Part shown: in pieces, positions 1 through 5,240 of the stretch
Numbering within the stretch: position 1 is the stretch's first letter
Layout of the letters: each line of letters opens with the position of its first letter
Assembly: GCA_946404705.1 (NCBI GenBank)
Contig: CAMJES010000175.1
Location: 1-5,240, forward strand
Source: an uncultured Ruminococcus sp.
Lineage (GTDB): Bacteria > Bacillota > Clostridia > Oscillospirales > Ruminococcaceae
Length of the DNA: 5,240 nucleotides
Direction of reading: 5' to 3'
Position numbers and translations under genes: made by a program
The notes under the pieces: generated by a model
Seen by the model: only the letters and a program-made list of their open reading frames with translations
Database searches by the model: none
What the model was told of the DNA's origin: nothing

Positions 1-13
1 TTGTATCAAACAT
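1..13 (-). CDS. First codons of the gene downstream of prfA (partial)
   Basis: An ATG at 13..11 on the minus strand is preceded by a good AAGGAG ribosome binding site at 30..25, placed just after the prfA stop codon. The reading frame begins Met-Phe-Asp-Thr and then leaves the window, so only four codons plus one base are visible and the product cannot be identified. With about 19 bases between the prfA stop and this start, the gene is almost certainly co-transcribed with prfA. In many Firmicutes prfA is followed by prmC, the methyltransferase that modifies the GGQ glutamine of release factors. That is a context-based possibility only; nothing visible here confirms it. Confidence 0.5.
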
Positions 14-32
14 TTTTTGTATTGCTCCTTAT

Positions 33-1106
33 TTATTCATCTCTTGCAGAAAGCTTTGCAGCTGCATCTGCTGTTGCAAGAGCGTCAATGACCTCGTCAA
101 GATTTCCGTTGAGGATATTTTCAAGACGATATATCGTTAAACCTATTCTATGGTCGGTAAGTCTGCTTTCGGGGAAATTATAGGTGCGGATTCGTTCGGA
201 GCGGTTTCCTGTTCCGACCTGCGAACGGCGCTCCGAGGCTATTTTCTCGTTCTGCTCCTCAAGCTTAGCTTCATACAGCCTTGAACGGAGTATTTTCATT
301 GCCCTGTCTTTATTTTTATACTGGCTTCGCTCGTCTTGACACTCGACTACAACGCCTGTCGGAAGATGCGTGATTCTAACAGCGGATTCAGTCTTGTTGA
401 TATGCTGTCCGCCTGCACCGGATGCACGAAAAACGTCAATTTTAAGGTCAGTCGGGTTGATCTCAAGCTCAACCTCGTCAGCTTCCACAAGGACAGCAAC
501 AGTAACTGTCGAAGTATGGACTCTGCCCTGCGATTCGGTTTCGGGTACACGCTGAACACGGTGAACTCCGCTTTCATATTTAAGTCGGGAATATGCTCCC
601 TCACCGATAACGTTGAAGCTAATCTCCTTTATGCCGCCAAGCTCGGTCGCGTTTATGCTCAGAACTTCGATTTTCCAGCGTTTGCTTTCGGCATACATAG
701 TGTACATTCTGTAAAGAGAATTTGCAAAAAGCGCAGCTTCCTCACCGCCTGCGCCGCCGCGAATCTCTATGATAACGTTTTTATCGTCATTCGGGTCTTT
801 GGGCAGGAGCATTATTTTAAGCTCTTCGGAGATCTCTTCAAGCTTGTTTTTGGCGTCTTCAAGCTCGGCTGCTGCAAGCTCTTTCATTTCCTCGTCAATA
901 GTTTTGTCAGAAAGCAGCTCCTCAGCGTCTTTTTTCTCCGAAAGGATCTTACAGTATTCTCTGTATTTCTCGACAACAGGAGTGAGGTTCTTGTACTCTT
1001 TCATATATGAAGCATAAGCCTTTGTATCGTTTATTATATCGGGATCCATCAGCTTTTCGGCTATATCATTATATTTTTCCTCGGTCAGTTTAAGCTTTTC
1101 AAGCAT
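33..1106 (-). CDS. prfA: Peptide chain release factor 1 (RF1)
   Basis: RF1 reads UAA and UAG stop codons in the ribosomal A site and triggers hydrolysis of peptidyl-tRNA. The protein has 357 residues, close to the 360 of E. coli RF1. Residues 1 to about 100 form a charged helical N-terminal domain. The family signature GGAGGEEAALFA lies at 117-128. The codon-recognition tripeptide is PET at 188-190, within RVPETESQGR, which is the RF1-type PxT motif rather than the SPF of RF2. The catalytic GGQ is at 232-234, within SGAGGQHINKTESAVR; Gln234 is the residue normally methylated by PrmC. The C-terminal end RLTDHRIGLTIYRLENIL is also typical. The ATG at 1106 has an AAAGGAG site seven bases upstream. 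The gene starts 24 bases after the DUF951 stop, so the two genes form one leftward transcription unit. It is complete, with no frameshift. Confidence 0.97.
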   Translation of the reverse strand: MLEKLKLTEEKYNDIAEKLMDPDIINDTKAYASYMKEYKNLTPVVEKYREYCKILSEKKDAEELLSDKTIDEEMKELAAAELEDAKNKLEEISEELKIMLLPKDPNDDKNVIIEIRGGAGGEEAALFANSLYRMYTMYAESKRWKIEVLSINATELGGIKEISFNVIGEGAYSRLKYESGVHRVQRVPETESQGRVHTSTVTVAVLVEADEVELEINPTDLKIDVFRASGAGGQHINKTESAVRITHLPTGVVVECQDERSQYKNKDRAMKILRSRLYEAKLEEQNEKIASERRSQVGTGNRSERIRTYNFPESRLTDHRIGLTIYRLENILNGNLDEVIDALATADAAAKLSARDE

Positions 1107-1130
1107 AGATTTTCTCCTTTAAGCTAAAAA

Positions 1131-1322
1131 TCAAGTATTTTCTTCCTCACGGGCAACGTGCTTAATGTTTTTTTCGATTTTATTTCTCGGAGTCATAAAT
1201 TCCCGTCCGCAGCCCTCACAGCGCAGCTTAAAATCCATCCCTGCGCGAAGAACCAACATTTTATTGCTGCCGCACGGATGCGTTTTTTTCATTGTCAAAA
1301 CATCATTCGGACGAATATCCAT
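1131..1322 (-). CDS. DUF951 family small zinc-ribbon-like protein
   Basis: This is a 63-residue basic protein that I recognise as DUF951, a family of uncharacterised small Firmicutes proteins (YyzM in Bacillus subtilis). The diagnostic region is THPCGSNKMLVLRAGMDFKL followed by RCEGCGREFMTPR. His15, Cys17, Cys35 and Cys38 look like a small metal-binding knuckle, with CxxC as one half. Zinc binding is inferred and has not been shown here. The open frame extends upstream to an ATG at 1370, but the ATG at 1322 is preferred: an AGGAG site lies about nine bases upstream and the conserved family start MDIRPNDVLTMKK begins there. The gene leads a leftward unit with prfA 24 bases downstream. Its small size, charge and association with prfA suggest a translation-related or nucleic-acid-binding role, but the function is unknown. 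Confidence 0.9.
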   Translation of the reverse strand: MDIRPNDVLTMKKTHPCGSNKMLVLRAGMDFKLRCEGCGREFMTPRNKIEKNIKHVAREEENT

Positions 1323-1349
1323 TTTATGCTTCTCCTGTTCTATAAGATT

Positions 1350-1358
1350 ATTATGCCA
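1350..1358 (-). promoter_or_regulatory. Putative extended -10 promoter for DUF951-prfA
   Basis: On the minus strand the bases TGGCATAAT form a TGn extended -10 followed by a five-of-six match to TATAAT. They lie about 28 bases upstream of the DUF951 start. Transcription would begin near 1343, giving a leader of about 20 bases that still contains the AGGAG site. No convincing -35 sits at the right distance, which an extended -10 can tolerate. AT-rich DNA yields such matches easily, so this is tentative. Confidence 0.35.
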
Positions 1359-1401
1359 TAAGGAAATCAAAATTTTCCGTAATTTTTTTAATTATTGCAG
1401 A

Positions 1402-1407
1402 TATAAT
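1402..1407 (+). promoter_or_regulatory. Putative -10 box for the 1452 gene (and S1 gene)
   Basis: There is an exact TATAAT at 1402-1407, 45 bases upstream of the ATG at 1452, in the divergent intergenic region. Transcription would start near 1414 and leave the GAAAGGAAG ribosome binding site intact. The -35 position (about 1379-1384, GTAATT) is a poor match to TTGACA, so the promoter would be weak or activator-dependent. It could serve both rightward genes. Confidence 0.4.
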
Positions 1408-1451
1408 AAGGTTTATAAAGGTTTTTTAAAAAAGAAAGGAAGCTACAAAAT

Positions 1452-1799
1452 ATGAAAATTACAGCTGAATTCGACTCGGTAAATTCGGCAGATCTTGCCG
1501 CAGCAAGCATTCGCAGGACTATATCTCCGTTTTCGGATATAAAAGTCTTGCAAAATCACAACAAAACAACAATGTCATTCGGAGGATTGACAGCTGCTTT
1601 CGGCAACGGAAATCCGTCCATCGGGCCTAATATGTACACTTGTCCCATTCCGTATACTGCCGGTAATCACATTGATACGAGCGAAAGCTTTCTCCAAAAT
1701 AATGTCATTCTTGAAGTTATCTGCCGCAAGGAAGACAGAAAAAAAGTATCGGGCATCATCGTTAACAGCGGTGGATACGGGATAAACGAGTATAACTGA
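1452..1799 (+). CDS. Hypothetical 115-residue protein
   Basis: I do not recognise this protein. The ATG at 1452 has a GAAAGGAAG ribosome binding site at 1434-1442 with about nine bases of spacing, and the frame is open for 115 codons, so it is very likely a real gene. There is no signal peptide or membrane segment. The N-terminus (MKITAEFDSVNSADLAAASI) reads as a beta strand followed by a helix. The C-terminus (NVILEVICRKEDRKKVSGII, then a Gly-Gly-Tyr-Gly turn) reads as strand-helix-strand. Together these suggest a ferredoxin-like alpha/beta core, broadly like small stress proteins of the YflT type, with a Gly/Pro/Asn-rich central insert at about residues 42-75. That fold is an inference from pattern only. 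The S1-domain gene follows in the same direction after 75 bases, suggesting co-transcription. No catalytic motif is evident. Confidence 0.8.
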   Translation: MKITAEFDSVNSADLAAASIRRTISPFSDIKVLQNHNKTTMSFGGLTAAFGNGNPSIGPNMYTCPIPYTAGNHIDTSESFLQNNVILEVICRKEDRKKVSGIIVNSGGYGINEYN

Positions 1800-1810
1800 A
1801 TAGCATATAT

Positions 1811-1866
1811 TCCCATATCACGGCATAAACTTGAAAAGCAGATCAAATTTACGCCAAAATATGGGA
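1811..1866 (+). promoter_or_regulatory. Long interrupted hairpin sequestering the S1 gene ribosome binding site
   Basis: The sequence folds on paper into one long hairpin. TCCCATAT (1811-1818) pairs perfectly with ATATGGGA (1859-1866). After a 3x3 internal loop, GGCATAAA (1822-1829) pairs with TTTACGCC (1848-1855) with one A-C mismatch. After a C/A mismatch, TTGA (1831-1834) pairs with TCAA (1843-1846), leaving an eight-base loop. That gives 19 Watson-Crick pairs. The 3' arm contains GGGA of the GGGAGGT ribosome binding site (1863-1869) of the downstream gene. No T-run follows, so it is not an intrinsic terminator. The structure would hold translation of the S1-domain gene low unless melted. 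The pairing is seen in the sequence; the regulatory role is inferred. Confidence 0.5.
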
Positions 1867-1874
1867 GGTACAAA

Positions 1875-2807
1875 ATGAACAACTACTACCCCGAGGGAAC
1901 GCTTATCGGTTCCCCCGAAAATACTGCCGCAATGAAAAGCGTTTTTGCGCTTCAGGACTCAATGCTTCAAGGAAAAATACTTGAAGCACGAACCGTCGTA
2001 TGCGACAATGAACACAATCTTATCGTTGAACTGCCGTGTCCGAACTGCCCGAAGGGAATAATCCCGAGAATTGAGGGTGCGATCGGCATTGAAGACGGAA
2101 CGACCAAAGATATTGCACTTATAACCAAGGTCAACAAACCCGTTTGCTTTAAGATCCTAAAACTGTTAAAAAATCCCGACGGAATCTTTACCGCTGTTCT
2201 TTCGCGGCGCGCAGTTCAGGAAGAATGTATGGAAAACTTCATTTCCACGCTTTGCCCCGGAGATATCATTCCTGCAAAGGTCACGCATCTTGAACAGTTC
2301 GGAGCATTTGTGGATATAGGATGCGGAATTCCGTCGCTTATTCCCATTGATTCCATTTCTATTTCAAGGATCTCCCACCCGTCCGACCGTTTTACGCCAT
2401 ACCAAAACATAAGGGTCATAATCAAAGGCACAAGCGGCGGAAAAATCCTGCTTTCACACAAGGAGCTGCTCGGAACGTGGGAAGAGAACGCTGCTCAGTT
2501 CAGCTATGGGGAAACAGTTTCCGGCACAGTACGCTCGGTCGAGGATTACGGGATATTTGTAGAGCTTGCGCCGAACCTTGCAGGTCTTGCCGAGCCTAAG
2601 GAAAACGTTCAGGCAAGCGATAATGCAAGCGTCTACATAAAAGCAATTATCCCCGAAAAGATGAAAGTCAAGCTTATCATTGTTGATGTATTCAAGGGTC
2701 AGCACAAAGAACCTTCATTCAAGTATTTTTATAACGAAGATCACATTTCACATTGGGTCTATTCATCACCGAATTCGGGAAAACTCATTGAAAGCTATTT
2801 CGGCTGA
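1875..2807 (+). CDS. S1 RNA-binding domain protein
   Basis: This 310-residue cytoplasmic protein is built from S1/OB-fold repeats. Residues 128-198 form a clear S1 domain (PGDIIPAKVTHLEQFGAFVD ... KILLSHKELLG). Residues 211-274 form a second one (YGETVSGTVRSVEDYGIFVE, then AGLAEP). Residues about 30-112 look like a degenerate first copy carrying a CPNC pair at 55-58 and ending in the S1-like LSRRAVQEE. A tail of about 36 residues follows. Such proteins bind single-stranded RNA. This one is much shorter than E. coli ribosomal protein S1 (six domains) and may be labelled ribosomal protein S1-like, but I would not call it rpsA. The ATG at 1875 has a strong GGGAGGT site at 1863-1869, which is partly covered by the preceding hairpin. 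The stop codon lies inside the 3' end of rarA, which converges with it. The exact RNA target is unknown. Confidence 0.85.
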   Translation: MNNYYPEGTLIGSPENTAAMKSVFALQDSMLQGKILEARTVVCDNEHNLIVELPCPNCPKGIIPRIEGAIGIEDGTTKDIALITKVNKPVCFKILKLLKNPDGIFTAVLSRRAVQEECMENFISTLCPGDIIPAKVTHLEQFGAFVDIGCGIPSLIPIDSISISRISHPSDRFTPYQNIRVIIKGTSGGKILLSHKELLGTWEENAAQFSYGETVSGTVRSVEDYGIFVELAPNLAGLAEPKENVQASDNASVYIKAIIPEKMKVKLIIVDVFKGQHKEPSFKYFYNEDHISHWVYSSPNSGKLIESYFG

Positions 2808-4093
2808 CGTTTTTCCTCTTCGGCAAGTATCTTATTTCTGTAAGCAAGCGCAGCCTGCTCGTTTTTATTCTCACCAAAGTGATAATAAACCTTGTTTTTC
2901 AGAGGATCGGGCAGGTATTGCTGCTTAACATAGTGGTTTGGGTAATCATGCGGATAGAGGTAATGCTGACCTTTGACCGCTGCGCCCTCGCCGTCAAAAT
3001 GCTTATTTTGAAGATGACGCGGAAAATCACCTATTTCACCGTTTTTTATATCATCAAGTGCGGCGTTTATCGCCATATATGCCGAGTTGGATTTGGGCGC
3101 TGTTGCAAGAAGAATGACTGCCTCGGCAAGCGGTATTCTCGCCTCGGGCAGACCAAGCTGCATTGCGCTGTCTACACACGCTTTAACTATCGGAACAGCC
3201 TGCGGATACGCAAGTCCGATATCCTCGCTTGCAATGACAAGCAGGCGGCGTGAAAGAGAGATTATATCCCCCGTTTCGATAAGCCGCGCAGCATAGTGTA
3301 TCGCAGCATTTTCATCCGAACCGCGAATCGACTTCTGCAATGCCGAGAGAATATCATAATGCTGATCTCCGTCACGGTCGTATTTCATATTGCTGCGCTG
3401 TGTAAGCTCCTCAGCTATTTCTTTTGTAATGCGTATCTCCGAGCCGTTGTTTTCGCCCGAAAGTACGCAAAGCTCTGCAGTGTTTATGGATTTGCGGACA
3501 TCTCCGCCGCAGCCTCTCGCAATATACTCTGCTGCGCCTTTCTCGACTTTAACGGAAATACCAAGCTGCTCTGCGGCAATGCGGAACGCACGGTTGACAG
3601 CCGGAACAAGCTCTTCCGCTGTAACGGGCTTGAATTCAAAGACTGTTGAACGGCTTATGATTGCGTTATATACATAAAAATACGGATTTTCGGTAGTGGA
3701 TGCGATAAGAGTTATCTGTCCGTTTTCAATATATTCAAGCAGCGATTGCTGCTGTTTTTTATTAAGGTACTGTATTTCGTCAAGATACAGCAAAACTCCG
3801 TTGATACCGTCGAGCGTACCCGTATCGGCAATAACGTCCTTAATATCGGCAATGGAAGCAGAAGTACCGTTGAGCTTATGCAGCTTCATCCCTGCATTTT
3901 CCGCGATAATGCGCGCAACTGTGGTCTTTCCTACCCCTGCGCTTCCGTAAAAGATCATATTCGGGATAGTTCTGCTTTCGATGATTCGTCTGAGCGGTTT
4001 TCCCTCGCCGAGGATATGCTTCTGACCTACAACATCGTCAAGGGTTTTCGGACGTATACGGTCTGCAAGGGGGGCGTTCATTGTTATGACCAT
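2795..4093 (-). CDS. rarA: Replication-associated recombination protein A (AAA+ ATPase RarA/MgsA)
   Basis: RarA is the bacterial member of the MgsA/Mgs1/WRNIP1 family, related to clamp-loader subunits, which acts at stalled replication forks in the cytoplasm. The 432 residues open with PLADRIRPKTLDDVVGQKHI, the family hallmark. Walker A is GSAGVGKTT at 50-58, where GPPGTGKTT is more usual. Walker B is LLYLDE at 101-106, sensor 1 is STTENP at 132-137, a likely arginine finger is Arg148 in SRST, and sensor 2 is GDVRKSINTAE with Arg200. The C-terminal helical and tetramerisation part is intact (SRRLLVIASEDIGLAYPQA; PKSNSAYMAI; HYLYPHDYPNHYV). The ATG at 4093 has GGAG eight bases upstream. The ATG at 4081 is a possible alternative, with AAAGGA twelve bases away. 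The gene lies 39 bases after the transglutaminase-like gene and is probably co-transcribed with it. Its 3' end overlaps the convergent S1 gene. Confidence 0.95.
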   Translation of the reverse strand: MVITMNAPLADRIRPKTLDDVVGQKHILGEGKPLRRIIESRTIPNMIFYGSAGVGKTTVARIIAENAGMKLHKLNGTSASIADIKDVIADTGTLDGINGVLLYLDEIQYLNKKQQQSLLEYIENGQITLIASTTENPYFYVYNAIISRSTVFEFKPVTAEELVPAVNRAFRIAAEQLGISVKVEKGAAEYIARGCGGDVRKSINTAELCVLSGENNGSEIRITKEIAEELTQRSNMKYDRDGDQHYDILSALQKSIRGSDENAAIHYAARLIETGDIISLSRRLLVIASEDIGLAYPQAVPIVKACVDSAMQLGLPEARIPLAEAVILLATAPKSNSAYMAINAALDDIKNGEIGDFPRHLQNKHFDGEGAAVKGQHYLYPHDYPNHYVKQQYLPDPLKNKVYYHFGENKNEQAALAYRNKILAEEEKRQPK

Positions 4094-4102
4094 TCCTTTC
4101 TC

Positions 4103-4117
4103 TCCGCAAAAAGCGGA
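4103..4117 (-). promoter_or_regulatory. Small hairpin touching the rarA ribosome binding site
   Basis: A perfect five-pair stem (TCCGC and GCGGA) with a TTTTT loop lies between the transglutaminase-like gene and rarA. Its 3' arm contains GGA of the GGAG site that would serve the ATG at 4093. No T-run follows, so it is not a terminator. It is short and may be chance, or it may moderate rarA translation or favour the second ATG at 4081. Confidence 0.3.
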
Positions 4118-4132
4118 AATATCAGCGTTTCC

Positions 4133-5014
4133 TTAATACGGACTTGACAAAACAGCGCTTTCGGAAATGATATATTCATAATCCGTATTCATATTTTCAG
4201 GAACAAGAATATAAACGGTGTTGTCCTCACCCACGGTATAAACATCAAGATACTGCATATAAACCATGTTTTTCATTATATAAAGGAACTCGGACATATT
4301 TTTTTCTTTTATGCCGCCGAAATTTGATGTATCATCGCCCAAAGAAACTGGCGTACAGAACTCCTGCAAAGCACCCTTCTGCCTTATTTCAATAACGGAA
4401 AGCGGCGTTCCGTTTTCGTCCGCCCAGTATTGGTCGTTGGTAATATCAAGCATGACCCACTTGTTCAGCGAGGAATCCCAGACCTCGTTTACAACATGAC
4501 AGTCGTTGTCATATTCGGAATTCGGCATTATCCATACTTTCCTCGAGTAAATTCCGAGAGCAAGACACATTTCGTTGAGTATCTGCGCTTTATTTCGGCA
4601 GTTTATGCCTTGATTTTTATTGTCAAGGCTGTATTCAAGCAATGAAAGAGCGTTCATTTCAATATGATTGTCATAATTGCTTTCGTGGTGCAGTCTTGGA
4701 GCAAACTCATGCATCAGATTCAATGCTTTTTCAAACTCTGTTCCTTCCCCTGCAATTTCCGAAATATTATACTCGGACAAAAGCTGAGGATACTCGCTGT
4801 TATCAAATACATATTGAAACTCAATATTTTCGCCGTCTGCAAATTCAAAGCTGTTTTTAAGAATACCCGATTCCATAATATAGATCTGTTCGGGAGTTTC
4901 AAGATAGCTTTTACTTCCCGAAAGCAAAAGAAAAACATTCAATGCTATGCTTACAGCTGCGATCACCGATATGACAGTCATAATAACTCTGCCGAGGTAT
5001 TTATGCTTAGTCAA
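4133..5014 (-). CDS. Membrane-anchored transglutaminase-like protein
   Basis: This 293-residue protein has a short basic N-terminus (MTKHKYLGR) and one hydrophobic segment at about 10-31. It resembles an uncleaved anchor, as no convincing signal peptidase or lipobox site is seen, so the rest would lie outside the membrane. A transglutaminase-like (papain-fold) core follows. Cys139 is in GINCRNKAQILNEMCLALGI, His173 is in DCHVVNEVWD, and Asp190 is in WVMLDIT. The spacing and context match the Cys-His-Asp triad of the family, whose members are often proteases, amidases or cross-linkers of surface proteins or peptides. The substrate is unknown. The start is TTG at 5014, chosen because GAAAGGA at 5030..5024 lies nine bases upstream; the next ATG (residue 12) would cut into the membrane segment. 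The gene lies between the glyA terminator and rarA, 39 bases before rarA. Confidence 0.85.
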   Translation of the reverse strand: MTKHKYLGRVIMTVISVIAAVSIALNVFLLLSGSKSYLETPEQIYIMESGILKNSFEFADGENIEFQYVFDNSEYPQLLSEYNISEIAGEGTEFEKALNLMHEFAPRLHHESNYDNHIEMNALSLLEYSLDNKNQGINCRNKAQILNEMCLALGIYSRKVWIMPNSEYDNDCHVVNEVWDSSLNKWVMLDITNDQYWADENGTPLSVIEIRQKGALQEFCTPVSLGDDTSNFGGIKEKNMSEFLYIMKNMVYMQYLDVYTVGEDNTVYILVPENMNTDYEYIISESAVLSSPY

Positions 5015-5053
5015 AATAAAATGTCCTTTCTGTATTGCAGATATGTTTACGTC

Positions 5054-5089
5054 AAAAAGCGTCCGCCGTACACGGTGTACAGCGAACGC
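5054..5089 (-). terminator. Intrinsic terminator after glyA
   Basis: On the minus strand the arms GCGTTCGCTGTACA (5089..5076) and TGTACGGCGGACGC (5072..5059) form a 14-pair stem with two G-U pairs and a three-base CCG loop, followed directly by TTTTT (5058..5054). It begins 22 bases after the glyA stop. There is no T-run on the opposite side, so it acts leftward only. It separates glyA from the transglutaminase-like gene. Confidence 0.92.
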
Positions 5090-5111
5090 CGTTATTGTAC
5101 CGAAATATATC

Positions 5112-5240
5112 TTATTCGTAAAGAGGATGCTTTGCGCAGATCTCGTTTACGCCGGCTCTGATAATATCAGCCTTGGCTTCGAAATCGGTTGCTGTAAGAT
5201 ACATAAATTCTGCTATCTTATCCATATCGGAAGTATCAAG
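5112..5240 (-). CDS. glyA: Serine hydroxymethyltransferase, C-terminal end (partial)
   Basis: The minus strand is open from the window edge to TAA at 5114..5112, giving 42 residues. The sequence includes DKIAEFMYLTATDFEAKADI and ends in ICAKHPLYE. This matches the C-terminal helices of clostridial serine hydroxymethyltransferase as I recall them, where an acidic (A/T)TDFE-K-D motif is followed by a terminal KYPLY(E)-like end. The enzyme is cytoplasmic and PLP-dependent, interconverting serine and glycine with tetrahydrofolate as one-carbon carrier. The PLP lysine and the rest of the protein lie outside the window, so the call rests on the tail alone. A strong intrinsic terminator follows immediately, so this is the 3' end of a transcription unit. 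Confidence 0.75.
   Translation of the reverse strand, partial: LDTSDMDKIAEFMYLTATDFEAKADIIRAGVNEICAKHPLYE

Noticed and set aside
336..1010. 224-codon open frame on the plus strand
   Set aside because: It lies entirely antisense to prfA, whose protein is conserved along its full length. The translation is Phe/Cys/Val-rich without any family pattern, and there is no credible ribosome binding site. It is a shadow of the real gene.
1422..1433. TTTTTTAAAAAA palindrome before the 1452 gene
   Set aside because: It is an A/T homopolymer junction in AT-rich leader DNA. It would give only weak pairing without a loop and does not reach the ribosome binding site.
1158..1455. Plus-strand frames of 67 and 96 codons
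   Set aside because: They are antisense to the DUF951 gene and its promoter region, with no ribosome binding site. The longer one runs into the start codon of the real gene at 1452.
2769..2778. CCGAATTCGG perfect palindrome near the convergent gene ends
   Set aside because: It has no loop and no T-run, so it cannot be a terminator, and it lies inside the S1 coding sequence. A single ten-base palindrome is not enough to call a site.
2879..4147. Several plus-strand open frames of 69-133 codons
   Set aside because: All are antisense to rarA, which carries a complete set of AAA+ motifs. None resembles a protein family or has a convincing start site.
4664..5161. 165-codon plus-strand open frame
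   Set aside because: It runs antisense through the transglutaminase-like gene, then through the glyA terminator and into the glyA end. Its composition is that of an antisense frame, and crossing a strong terminator hairpin argues against a gene.
1..5240. Search for an undescribed defence, mobile or multi-gene system
   Set aside because: All larger genes are recognisable housekeeping or common families. There are no direct-repeat arrays, transposase motifs, attachment-like repeats, RNA genes or toxin-antitoxin-like pairs visible on either strand.

Overview
The window looks like chromosomal housekeeping DNA from a low-to-mid GC Gram-positive bacterium, most likely class Clostridia (Ruminococcus/Oscillospiraceae-like). 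Support for this is the strong AGGAGG-type ribosome binding sites, a DUF951 protein (a family typical of Firmicutes), the style of the RF1, RarA and SHMT sequences, and tight gene packing. The placement is inferred from protein character, not from a database search. I see no mobile element, CRISPR array, tRNA or rRNA.

Layout. Positions 1-1322 form a leftward cluster: a small zinc-ribbon-like DUF951 protein, then prfA (peptide chain release factor 1), then the first four codons of a further gene that leaves the window. A 129-bp divergent intergenic region (1323-1451) probably holds promoters for both directions. Positions 1452-2807 form a rightward pair: an unrecognised 115-residue protein, then a 310-residue protein with two clear S1 RNA-binding domains and one degenerate one. 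The 75-bp gap between these two genes contains a long interrupted inverted repeat whose 3' arm overlaps the ribosome binding site of the S1 gene. Positions 2795-5240 are a leftward series: the C-terminus of a probable serine hydroxymethyltransferase (glyA), a strong intrinsic terminator, a membrane-anchored transglutaminase-like protein with an intact Cys-His-Asp triad and a TTG start, and rarA, an AAA+ ATPase that acts at stalled replication forks. The S1 gene and rarA converge and overlap by 13 bp at their 3' ends.

How the genes relate. DUF951, prfA and the S1 protein all point toward translation or RNA binding, and the divergent arrangement around 1323-1451 could let them share control. 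RarA belongs to DNA replication and repair, glyA to one-carbon metabolism, and the transglutaminase-like protein acts at the cell surface; these three look like neighbours rather than a pathway. I found no convincing new multi-gene system. The most interesting signal is the predicted hairpin over the ribosome binding site of the S1 gene, which suggests translational control, possibly by the S1 protein itself.
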